From contig NZ_MOBR01000009.1 of assembly GCF_003732705.1 (NCBI RefSeq), positions 186,001-250,000 of the forward strand: 64,000 nucleotides of DNA, read 5' to 3'. This document shows, piece by piece, positions 27,594 to 35,557 of the stretch. This DNA comes from Pseudomonas frederiksbergensis. GTDB taxonomy: Bacteria > Pseudomonadota > Gammaproteobacteria > Pseudomonadales > Pseudomonadaceae. The position numbers were made by a program, and so were the translations under genes. Under the pieces are notes generated by a model. The model was not told the DNA's origin and searched no databases. It saw only the letters and a list, made by a program, of their open reading frames with translations. The number at the start of each line of letters is the position of its first letter. Within the stretch, counting starts at the first letter, position 1.

Positions 27594-30500
27594 ATGACTG
27601 TTGAAAACAAAAAGTTCGCGTTGAAAACCCTCAACCTCGCCGTGCTCTGCGCACTGGCCACGCTGGGCACTGCCCATGCCGCGCCTTATGTGGAAAGCGG
27701 CAAACTCGGTGACCCGAACAGTTGGCGCAGCGCCGAGTTCAACGCCGATTGGGGCGTGGGCGCGATCAATGCCCAGCAAGCCTACGCCGCCGGTTACACC
27801 GGTAAAGGCGTGAAGCTGGGGATCTTCGACCAGCCGGTCTACGCCCAGCACCCGGAATTTTCCGGGGCCAACAAGGTGATCAACCTGGTCACCAGCGGCA
27901 TCCGCGAATACACCGACCCCTACATCCCGGTCAAAGCCGGGGACGCCTTCCGTTATGACGGCGCACCCTCGATCGGTTCCGACGGCAAACTCGGCGCCCA
28001 CGGCACCCACGTCGGCGGGATTGCTGCCGGCAGCCGCGACGGCGGGCTGATGCACGGCGTGGCCTTCGGCGCGCAAATCATCAGTGCCGACAACGGCGAC
28101 CCAGGCCCTGAAGACGGGATCATTCGCGGCAACGACGGCGCGGTCTACAAGGCCGGCTGGGATGCCCTGATCGCCAGCGGCGCGCGAATCATCAACAACA
28201 GCTGGGGCATCGGCATCACCGACCGCTTCGACCTCGGCGGGCGCAACCCGGCGTATCCGCACTTCACCGTGCAGGACGCGCAATTGCAGTTCAACGAGAT
28301 CCAGCCCTTGCTCGGCACCAAACCCGGTGGTGCCTACGACGGCGCCATCGCCGCCGCCCGCAGCGGCATCGTCACGATCTTCGCCGCCGGCAACGACTAC
28401 AACCTGAACAACCCGGATGCCATCGCCGGTCTTGCGTACTTCGTGCCGGACATCGCGCCGAACTGGATCACCGTCGCCGCCCTGCAAAAGAACCCGGACC
28501 TGACCAGCGCCGATATCTACAACATCAGCGTGTTCTCCTCGCGCTGTGGCTACACCGCGAGTTACTGCGTGTCGGCGCCGGGCAGCAAAATCTACAGCTC
28601 GATCATCACCGGCACCGACCCCAACAATGTCGGCACCAGCTACGCCAACTACAACGGCACCTCGATGGCCGCGCCCCATGTGGCCGGTTCCATGGCGGTG
28701 TTGATGGAACGCTTCCCGTACATGACCGGCGCGCAGGTCGCCAGCGTCTTGCGCACCACCGCCACCGACCTCGGCGCCCCTGGCGTTGATGCGTTGTACG
28801 GCTGGGGCATGATCAACCTGGGCAAAGGCATCGACGGCCCGGCGATGTTCGTCACCGAGCAAGACATCCCCGAAGAGTTCCGCATTCAAGGCGCCTACGG
28901 CTCCAGCCAGTTTGTCGCGGACCTGCCGGGCATCGGCGGGATCATCGACGCCGGCAAACCCACAGAACGTGTCTGCAACGACGTGCACTGCGGGCTCGAC
29001 ACCTGGCGCAACGACATTTCCGGTCACGGCGGCCTGACCAAGCAAGGCATCGGCACCCTGGTGATGACTGGCGCCAACACCTACACCGGCCCGACGCTGG
29101 TCAATCAGGGGCGCCTGGCGATCAATGGTTCGCTGACCTCGGCGGTCACGGTCAATGACAGCGGCATCCTTGGCGGTAACGGTCGCATCGGCGCACTGAC
29201 CGCGAAAAGCGGCGGCACCGTGGCACCGGGCAATTCCATCGGCACCTTGCAAGTGGCCGGCGACGTGGTCTTCGAGCCGGGTTCGACCTACGCGGTGGAA
29301 CTGTCGCCCACCAACAGTGACCAGATCATCGCCGGCGGCAAAGCCGTGATCGATGGCGCAACGGTCAGCCTGTCCCTGGAAAACAGTCCGACCTTGCTGA
29401 CCACCGCCGAAACCCAATCCTTGCTCGGCCATCAGTACAACATTCTGCAAGCGGCGGGCGGCATTCAGGGCCAGTTCGGTGCGGTATTGCCGAACTACCT
29501 GTTTATCGGTGGCGCTCTCGATTACTCGGCCACCGGCATTCAACTGGCGGTGGAGCGTAACGCGACGTCCTTCAGCGATGTCGGCCAGACCCCGAACCAA
29601 CGCGCCGTGGCTGCGGCCGCCGAGCAATTGGGCGCGGGCAATGCGTTGTACGAAACCCTGCTGTTGTCGCCAACCGCAGCGGTAGCCCAGCAAGCGTTCC
29701 AGCAACTGTCCGGCGAGATTCATCCGGCCATCGGCACGATGCTGATCAACGACAGCCGTTACCTGCGTGACGCGGTCAGCGATCGTTTGCGTGAACGTGA
29801 TCTGTTCGACGCCGGCGCGCCGACGGATGACAAAAGCAACCTGTGGGTCAAAGTCCTGGGCGCCTGGGGCAAGAGCGATGGCGGCAACGAGAACGCGAGT
29901 TCCACCAGCTCCATCGGCGGTTTGCTGGTGGGTGGCGATGGCTTGATCGCTAAAGATACCCGTCTGGGTTTCGTCACCGGTTATAGCAACAGCTCGTTGA
30001 GCATGGGCGATGGCACGCACTCGTCGGCAGACGTCGACAGCTACCACTTGGGTGCGTACCTGGGGCATGAAATCGATGCCCTGCGCCTGAGTGTCGGCGG
30101 TGCCTACAGCTGGCATCGCATTGATGCGAAACGTGAGCTGCAATTCGCCGATGTCAGCGGCAAGCAGAAAACCAAACACGATGCGACCACCGCGCAGGTG
30201 TTCACCGAAGCGGCTTATCGTTTGGACCTGCAACCCCTGGCCCTGGAACCGTTCGCCAAACTGGCCTACGTGCACCTGAACAGCGACAGCTTCACCGAGA
30301 AGGGTGATGCCGCCGCGCTCAAAAGTGGTGAAGACAACCGCGACGCGGTGCTCTCGACCCTCGGCCTGCGGGCGAGCAAAGCCATTGCGCTGTCTGACCA
30401 GAAGCAACTGGAACTGTCCGGCAGCCTTGGCTGGCAGCACAACCTGAGCAGTGTCGATACCGATCAACACCTGGCCTTTGCCAACGGCAACACCGGGTTC

Positions 30501-30662
30501 AACGTGCAGAGCGTTTCCATGGATCGCGATGCCGCCGTGGTTGGCTTGCGCGCCGGGTTGGCCTTGAACAACGCCACACGGGTAAACCTGGATTACAACG
30601 GGCTGCTCGGTTCCAACGAGAAGGACCACGGCGTGGGCCTGACCCTGGACTGGCAGTTCTGA
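27594..30662 (+). CDS. Subtilisin-like serine protease autotransporter (second copy)
   Basis: A 1022-residue paralogue of the preceding gene. The signal peptide contains LNLAVLCALATLGTAHA, cleaved before APYVESG. The subtilase triad is Asp79 (GIFDQPVYAQHPEF), His136 (GAHGTHVGG) and Ser357 (NGTSMAAPH). Compared with the first copy, the passenger has insertions between Asp and His and before Ser. The [18 protein letters not shown] linker and the barrel (ending LDWQF) are nearly the same as in the first copy. ATG at 27594 follows AAGGAAGG; a longer open frame upstream runs through the REP element and is rejected. It ends 23 bases before the first lipase gene. Confidence 0.93.
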   Translation: MTVENKKFALKTLNLAVLCALATLGTAHAAPYVESGKLGDPNSWRSAEFNADWGVGAINAQQAYAAGYTGKGVKLGIFDQPVYAQHPEFSGANKVINLVTSGIREYTDPYIPVKAGDAFRYDGAPSIGSDGKLGAHGTHVGGIAAGSRDGGLMHGVAFGAQIISADNGDPGPEDGIIRGNDGAVYKAGWDALIASGARIINNSWGIGITDRFDLGGRNPAYPHFTVQDAQLQFNEIQPLLGTKPGGAYDGAIAAARSGIVTIFAAGNDYNLNNPDAIAGLAYFVPDIAPNWITVAALQKNPDLTSADIYNISVFSSRCGYTASYCVSAPGSKIYSSIITGTDPNNVGTSYANYNGTSMAAPHVAGSMAVLMERFPYMTGAQVASVLRTTATDLGAPGVDALYGWGMINLGKGIDGPAMFVTEQDIPEEFRIQGAYGSSQFVADLPGIGGIIDAGKPTERVCNDVHCGLDTWRNDISGHGGLTKQGIGTLVMTGANTYTGPTLVNQGRLAINGSLTSAVTVNDSGILGGNGRIGALTAKSGGTVAPGNSIGTLQVAGDVVFEPGSTYAVELSPTNSDQIIAGGKAVIDGATVSLSLENSPTLLTTAETQSLLGHQYNILQAAGGIQGQFGAVLPNYLFIGGALDYSATGIQLAVERNATSFSDVGQTPNQRAVAAAAEQLGAGNALYETLLLSPTAAVAQQAFQQLSGEIHPAIGTMLINDSRYLRDAVSDRLRERDLFDAGAPTDDKSNLWVKVLGAWGKSDGGNENASSTSSIGGLLVGGDGLIAKDTRLGFVTGYSNSSLSMGDGTHSSADVDSYHLGAYLGHEIDALRLSVGGAYSWHRIDAKRELQFADVSGKQKTKHDATTAQVFTEAAYRLDLQPLALEPFAKLAYVHLNSDSFTEKGDAAALKSGEDNRDAVLSTLGLRASKAIALSDQKQLELSGSLGWQHNLSSVDTDQHLAFANGNTGFNVQSVSMDRDAAVVGLRAGLALNNATRVNLDYNGLLGSNEKDHGVGLTLDWQF

Positions 30663-30685
30663 TTTGACGCTAAGGAAGCCAAAAC

Positions 30686-32380
30686 ATGGGACTGTTTGAT
30701 TACAAAAATGCCGGCAGTGCGGCCGGCAAGGCGTTGTACAGCGATGCCATCGCCCTGACGCTTTACGCCTACACGCCGACGGGCAAGCCATTGCCCGCCA
30801 CCGCTTGGGCGCCGATTGGCGCGACGGCGCTGGGTTATCAAGGCAAGGTCAGTGCGCAAGGTTCGTTCTTTGGCGAGAAGGACGGGTTCACCAGCGCCGA
30901 AGCCGAAGTGCTCGGCAAGTACGACGCGGCGGGCAAGCTGATCGGCATCGGCGTGGCCTTTCGCGGCACCGGTGGCCTGGGCTACAGCGACACCTTCGGC
31001 GACATCAAAAACAACCTGCTGGCCGCCATCGGCCCGGTGGATTACGCGAAGAACTACGCGAAAAATGCCTTCGACACCTTGCTCAAGGACGTCGCGGCCT
31101 TCGCCATCGCCCATGGCGTGGGGGCCAAGGACGTGTTGGTCAGCGGCCACAGCCTCGGCGGCTTGGGCGTCAACAGCGTGGCCGAGTTGAGCGGCGACAA
31201 CTGGGGCGGTTTCTTCAAGGAGGCCAACTACGTGGCTTTCGCTTCGCCGACCCAAAGCGTGTCGACCAACGTGTTGAACATCGGCTACGAGAACGATCCG
31301 GTGTTCCGCGCGCTGGATGGCACCACGTTCAGCAGTGGCTCGGTGGGTAAGCACGATGGTTATCAGGCGTCGGCGACCAACAACATCGTCAACTTCAATG
31401 ACCATTACGCCTCCACCGCGCAGAACCTGGTGCCGTTCAGCATTCTTAACCCGATGAGCTGGTCGGCCCATGGCTCGCTGGGCTATGCCGACGGCTTGAA
31501 CCGGGTGATCGGTTCGAGCTTCTACGACCTCACCAGCAAGGACTCGACGCTGATCGTCTCCAACCTGGCGCTGGATTCCCGGGGCAAGACCTGGGTCGAG
31601 GATTTGGGTCGCAGCGGCGAGCCGCTCACCGGCAGCACCTTCATCATCGGCACCGACAGCAACGACTTGCTCAAGGGCGGCGCCGGCAATGACTTCATCG
31701 AGGGCCGGGACGGCAACGACCGCTTCCGCGATGACGGTGGCTACAACATCCTGCTCGGCGGCAAGGGCAGCAACACCTTCGAGCTGCAAAAGCCGTTGCA
31801 GAACTTCAGTTTTGCCAACGACGGCGACGGCACGCTGTATGTGCGCGACGCCTACGGCGGCATCAGCCTGACCCGGGACATCGGTGCGTTGGTGAGCAAG
31901 GAGCCTGGCTCGTGGTTGAACACTAAGGATGTCACCTACAACGTCACGGCCAACGGTTTGCTCAACGGTACTGAGCTGACCCACTACAACCATTCGCTCA
32001 ATGGCGACGCCTACGGCAACACCCTGGCGGCCACCGTTGATGGCGACTGGCTGTTCGGCAATGCCGGAGACGACCTGCTGCGCAGCGACAAAAGCCACGT
32101 CACCTTCGTCGGTGGCGCGGGCAATGACGTGATGCACGCCAGTGGTGGCAATAACACCTTCCTGTTCAGCGGTGCCTTTGGTTTCGATGCGATCAATGGC
32201 TATCAGGGCAGCGACAAACTGGTGTTCATGGGCGTACAGGGCGCGGGGCAGGGCTATGACTACAAGCAACATGCGACCCAGTCCGGCCACGACGCGCTGC
32301 TCAAGGTCGGCGATTTTACCGTGACGTTGGTCGGCGTCGGGCTGGATAGCCTTTCGGCTTCAGGCGTTACTTTCGCGTAA
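30686..32380 (+). CDS. pueB: Family I.3 RTX lipase / polyurethanase, PueB-like
   Basis: A 564-residue secreted alpha/beta hydrolase. The nucleophile is Ser156 in SGHSLGGL, and a conserved DLTSKDSTLIVSNLALDSRG stretch and two calcium-binding RTX blocks (GGAGNDFIEGRDGND and GGAGNDVMHA) follow. There is no signal peptide. The hydrophobic C-terminus LVGVGLDSLSASGVTFA is a type I secretion signal, so AprDEF is the likely exporter. Compared with the next gene, about 50 residues are missing between the N-terminus and the GYQGK segment. Length and layout agree with PueB (about 565 residues) of P. chlororaphis and P. protegens; the gene name rests on that. Confidence 0.88.
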   Translation: MGLFDYKNAGSAAGKALYSDAIALTLYAYTPTGKPLPATAWAPIGATALGYQGKVSAQGSFFGEKDGFTSAEAEVLGKYDAAGKLIGIGVAFRGTGGLGYSDTFGDIKNNLLAAIGPVDYAKNYAKNAFDTLLKDVAAFAIAHGVGAKDVLVSGHSLGGLGVNSVAELSGDNWGGFFKEANYVAFASPTQSVSTNVLNIGYENDPVFRALDGTTFSSGSVGKHDGYQASATNNIVNFNDHYASTAQNLVPFSILNPMSWSAHGSLGYADGLNRVIGSSFYDLTSKDSTLIVSNLALDSRGKTWVEDLGRSGEPLTGSTFIIGTDSNDLLKGGAGNDFIEGRDGNDRFRDDGGYNILLGGKGSNTFELQKPLQNFSFANDGDGTLYVRDAYGGISLTRDIGALVSKEPGSWLNTKDVTYNVTANGLLNGTELTHYNHSLNGDAYGNTLAATVDGDWLFGNAGDDLLRSDKSHVTFVGGAGNDVMHASGGNNTFLFSGAFGFDAINGYQGSDKLVFMGVQGAGQGYDYKQHATQSGHDALLKVGDFTVTLVGVGLDSLSASGVTFA

Positions 32381-32408
32381 GAACAGCTGCATGCACTGAA
32401 TGCTCCGG

Positions 32409-32431
32409 GGCGCCTCGTCAGTGAGGCGTCC
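32409..32431 (+). other. Intercistronic hairpin between the two lipase genes
   Basis: GGCGCCTC and GAGGCGTCC pair around a six-base loop in the 100-base gap between the lipase genes. No T run follows. It may stabilise the upstream message end or reduce read-through. Confidence 0.5.
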
Positions 32432-32480
32432 TGGTTGTGAGCTATCTCTGACAACTCCAATAAAGAGAGAGGCAATTTCA

Positions 32481-34334
32481 ATGGGTGTGTATGACTACAA
32501 GAACTTCAGCACAGCAGAATCCAAGGCGTTGTTCAGCGACGCCATGGCCATCACGCTGTACTCCTATCACAACCTCGATAACGGCTTTGCCGCTGGCTAT
32601 CAGCACAACGGCTTCGGCCTCGGGCTGCCAGCGACGCTGATCACCGCGCTGGTCGGTGGCACCGATTCCCAAGGGGTGATTCCCGGCGTGCCGTGGAACC
32701 CGGATTCGGAAAAACTCGCACTGGAAGCCGTGAAAAAGGCCGGTTGGACGCCGATCACAGCCACGCAATTGGGCTATGACGGCAAGACCGATGCACGGGG
32801 AACCTTCTACGGTGAGAAGGCCGGGTTCACCAGCGCGCAGGTCGAGATCCTCGGCAAATACGACGCCCAGGGTCATCTCACCGAAGTCGGCGTGTCTTTC
32901 CGTGGCACCAGTGGCCCACGGGAAATTCTGATTGGTGATTCCATCGGCGATGCGATCAATGATCTGTTGGCCGCTTTGGGCCCCAAGGATTACGCGAAAA
33001 ATTACGTCGGTGAAGCGTTCGGCAAACTGCTCGGCAATGTGGCGGCGTTTGCCAGTGCCAATGGTTTGTCCGGAAAGGACGTGCTGTTCAGCGGCCACAG
33101 CCTCGGCGGGCTGGCGGTCAACAGCGCGGCGGACCTGAGCACGGACAAGTGGGGCGGTTTCTACAAGGATTCGAACTACATCGCCTACGCCTCACCGACC
33201 CAAAGCAGCAACGACAAAGTGCTGAACGTCGGTTACGAAAACGACCCGGTATTCCGCGCCCTCGACGGCTCGACCTTCAACCTGGCGTCAGTCGGCGTGC
33301 ACGACGCGGCCAAGGCATCGACCACCGACAACATCGTCAGCTTCAACGATCACTACGCCTCGACCGCGTGGAACGTGCTGCCGTTTTCCATTCTCAACAT
33401 TCCGACCTGGATCTCGCACTTGCCGACTGCGTACGGCGATGGGATGAACCGGGTGATCGAGTCGAAGTTCTACGACCTCACCAGCAAAGACTCGACCATC
33501 GTCGTCGCCAACCTCTCGGACCCGGCGCGGGCCAACACCTGGGTCCAGGATCTGAACCGCAACGCCGAAACCCACAAGGGCAGCACCTTCATCATCGGCA
33601 GCGACGCCAACGACCTGATCCAGGGCGGCAAGGGCAACGACTACCTCGAAGGCCGGGACGGCAACGACACCTTCCGCGACGGCGGCGGTTACAACATCGT
33701 GCTCGGCGGCAAGGGCAGCAACGTGCTGGATTTGCAGCAGTCGGTGAAGAACTTCGTGTTCGCCAATGACGGCGTCGGCAACCTCTACGTGAAGGACGCC
33801 AACGGCGGGATCAGCATCACCCGCGACATCGGCAACATCCTCACTAAGGAACCGGCGTTCCTGTGGGGCGTGTTCAAGGACGACGTGACCCACAGCGTCA
33901 CGGCGGATGGCCTGAAAGTCGGCAACAACATCACCCAATACGCCTCGACGGTGAAGGGCGGCGCGGGGGCTGACACGCTGACGGCACATGCCACGGGTGA
34001 CTGGTTGTTTGGCCTGGACGGCAACGACCATTTGATCGGCGGCAAGGGCAACGACGTATTCGTCGGCGGCGCCGGCAATGACCTGATGGAGTCGGGGGGC
34101 GGGATCAATACGTTCCTGTTCACTGGCGGGTTTGGCCAGGACAAGGTGATTGGGTATCAGGCCAGCGACAAACTGGTGTTCCTCGGGGTTCAGGGCGTTA
34201 CGCCCGACGATAACTTCCGCGCCCACGCCACGACGGTCGGGCATGACACCGTGCTGACGTTTGGCGGGGATTCGGTGACGTTGGTGGGGGTTGGGCTGGA
34301 GAGTTTGTCCGGCTCAGGGATCGTCATCGCCTGA
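32481..34334 (+). CDS. pueA: Family I.3 RTX lipase / polyurethanase, PueA/TliA-like
   Basis: A 617-residue secreted lipase. The nucleophile is Ser207 in SGHSLGGL, the same number known for thermostable lipases of this family. RTX nonapeptides (GGKGNDYLEGRDGND, GGKGNDVFVGGAGND) and a C-terminal secretion signal (LVGVGLESLSGSGIVIA) follow. It has the full N-terminal region, including the segment that carries the first lid in this family (about residues 45-95). Exact length equals that of PueA of P. chlororaphis and of TliA-type lipases to within a few residues. ATG at 32481 follows AGAGAGG. It is exported by AprDEF and probably acts on lipids and polyester-type polyurethanes (family knowledge). 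Confidence 0.9.
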   Translation: MGVYDYKNFSTAESKALFSDAMAITLYSYHNLDNGFAAGYQHNGFGLGLPATLITALVGGTDSQGVIPGVPWNPDSEKLALEAVKKAGWTPITATQLGYDGKTDARGTFYGEKAGFTSAQVEILGKYDAQGHLTEVGVSFRGTSGPREILIGDSIGDAINDLLAALGPKDYAKNYVGEAFGKLLGNVAAFASANGLSGKDVLFSGHSLGGLAVNSAADLSTDKWGGFYKDSNYIAYASPTQSSNDKVLNVGYENDPVFRALDGSTFNLASVGVHDAAKASTTDNIVSFNDHYASTAWNVLPFSILNIPTWISHLPTAYGDGMNRVIESKFYDLTSKDSTIVVANLSDPARANTWVQDLNRNAETHKGSTFIIGSDANDLIQGGKGNDYLEGRDGNDTFRDGGGYNIVLGGKGSNVLDLQQSVKNFVFANDGVGNLYVKDANGGISITRDIGNILTKEPAFLWGVFKDDVTHSVTADGLKVGNNITQYASTVKGGAGADTLTAHATGDWLFGLDGNDHLIGGKGNDVFVGGAGNDLMESGGGINTFLFTGGFGQDKVIGYQASDKLVFLGVQGVTPDDNFRAHATTVGHDTVLTFGGDSVTLVGVGLESLSGSGIVIA

Positions 34335-34342
34335 TAAGGCCT

Positions 34343-34555
34343 CTTCGCGAGCAGGCTCGCTCCTACAGGGAAATGCACAGGGAAATGCATTCCAATGTGG
34401 GAGCGGGCTTGCTCGCGAAAGCGGTGGGTCAGTCAACCTCTATGCTGACTGTGAAATCGCCTTCGCGAGCAAGCTTTGCTCCTACAGGATTGGCGTCGCT
34501 CCACGGTATAGCGGCCGACAAAAATCCCCTGTAGGAGCAAGGCTTGCCCGCGATG
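34343..34555. repeat. Cluster of four REP sequences
   Basis: REP cores lie at about 34343-34368, 34396-34419, 34461-34487 and 34529-34553 in alternating orientation, two inverted pairs in a row (BIME). They end the secretion locus; no standard terminator is seen here. Confidence 0.88.
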
Positions 34556-34586
34556 AGGCCGCCCCATTCAACATCAAATCAAGCCG

Positions 34587-34853
34587 TCAAACCCGAGCCC
34601 GAATCCGCCGCCCCAACACATCCATCACATCACACCCATCCCTCAACAACATCGCCGCCGCCTGCGCCAATTGCTGCACATCGGCGCCCTTGGCCTGGCT
34701 GATATCCAGGCTGGCCAGACTCTCCATCATCTGCGTCCCCGCCAGAAAACGGCCGGCAGCGCTGTCGTGCAACACATCCAGCGGCGCCTCGGTCGCGACC
34801 ATCAGCACCGGCGTATCGCTGTCATTGCTGGTCATCGGCATATGCGCATTCAT
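34587..34853 (-). CDS. Small Pseudomonas-type protein of unknown function
   Basis: An 88-residue protein, probably cytoplasmic and helical (AAGRFLAGTQMMESLASLDI, then AQAAAMLLRDGCDVMDVLG). Its ATG overlaps the stop codon of the gene upstream (ATGA), a sign of coupled translation and of a real gene. Similar small proteins follow DUF3077 genes in other Pseudomonas, as I recall. Function unknown. Confidence 0.7.
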   Translation of the reverse strand: MNAHMPMTSNDSDTPVLMVATEAPLDVLHDSAAGRFLAGTQMMESLASLDISQAKGADVQQLAQAAAMLLRDGCDVMDVLGRRIRARV

Positions 34854-35134
34854 GCTTCACCTCCCGCTTCGGCCGCATGCAAACCGCCGATCGAAGCCTG
34901 AACAATCGAGCGCGCAGTGCCGAGCATTTGTTGGCTGGCCCAGCGCATGGATGCACCGTGTTCCGGGCGGGTGGCGGTGGGGGCTTGATGGGCGAGGGCT
35001 TCGGCGCAGCTGAGGTAGACCGAGGCGTGTTCCAGGGCGTCGAGAAGCGGGATATCGGGTTGTACGGCGAAGAGGTGGTGATCGACGTGATCGCAGGGGG
35101 AAAAAGGGGTGGATTTTGTGGTTGCTTGCGTCAT
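34850..35134 (-). CDS. DUF3077 family small protein
   Basis: A 94-residue protein. The centre LFAVQPDIPLLDALEHASVYLSC matches the DUF3077 pattern (phe-x-val...pro-gly/asp-val-pro...ALE.AS..L.C), and a final helix ends ARSIVQASIGGLHAAE. The family is almost restricted to Pseudomonas, and members occur in many copies per genome with unknown role. It overlaps the next gene by four bases. Confidence 0.75.
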   Translation of the reverse strand: MTQATTKSTPFSPCDHVDHHLFAVQPDIPLLDALEHASVYLSCAEALAHQAPTATRPEHGASMRWASQQMLGTARSIVQASIGGLHAAEAGGEA

Positions 35135-35557
35135 AAGCGAGGTATCTCTTTTAGATTAAAAAGAGCTGCCACGAAATCGCCGTCAAACGAATTGGGTGGC
35201 AACTGTGCGCAGGTTGACGGACCGGTCCTCACTAACCCGGCGCATCCGAAGATGCCCCACGCACAGTCGCCATATGCAATGACCGGGCACACAAGTGCAC
35301 GAGCAGAGAAAGGCTGAGCGCGTAGTAAGGAAGTCCAGGCCGTCAAACCCGATCACGAATGAGTCGTGACGGGCGTGAGGATAGGGAGCCAGGGCAGGGC
35401 AGTCAACCCGGCGCAACGCCTGAAACAGCTGCTTTTCCCGTAGGCAACTTCCGCACCCGGCCACACCCCGTAGGCGCAGCTTCGTTTCACTCGACAGCTC
35501 CTACAAGGGGCGTGGGTCTCTAAAAATACATGCGTCCCCGTTTTGCAATTTTTTTGC
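35135..35557. other. Intergenic region without a convincing gene
   Basis: These 423 bases separate the DUF3077 gene from the end of the large Ig-like gene, both on the minus strand. I see no gene with a good ribosome site. Near 35466-35515 lies a degenerate copy of a common fluorescens-group element (GCGCAGCTTCGTTTC ... AGCTCCTACAAGGGG). The left part should contain the promoter of the small gene pair. Confidence 0.5.

Noticed and set aside
35183..35464. A minus-strand frame of 93 codons in the gap
   Set aside because: It has no ribosome site or recognisable domain and overlaps a degenerate repeat.
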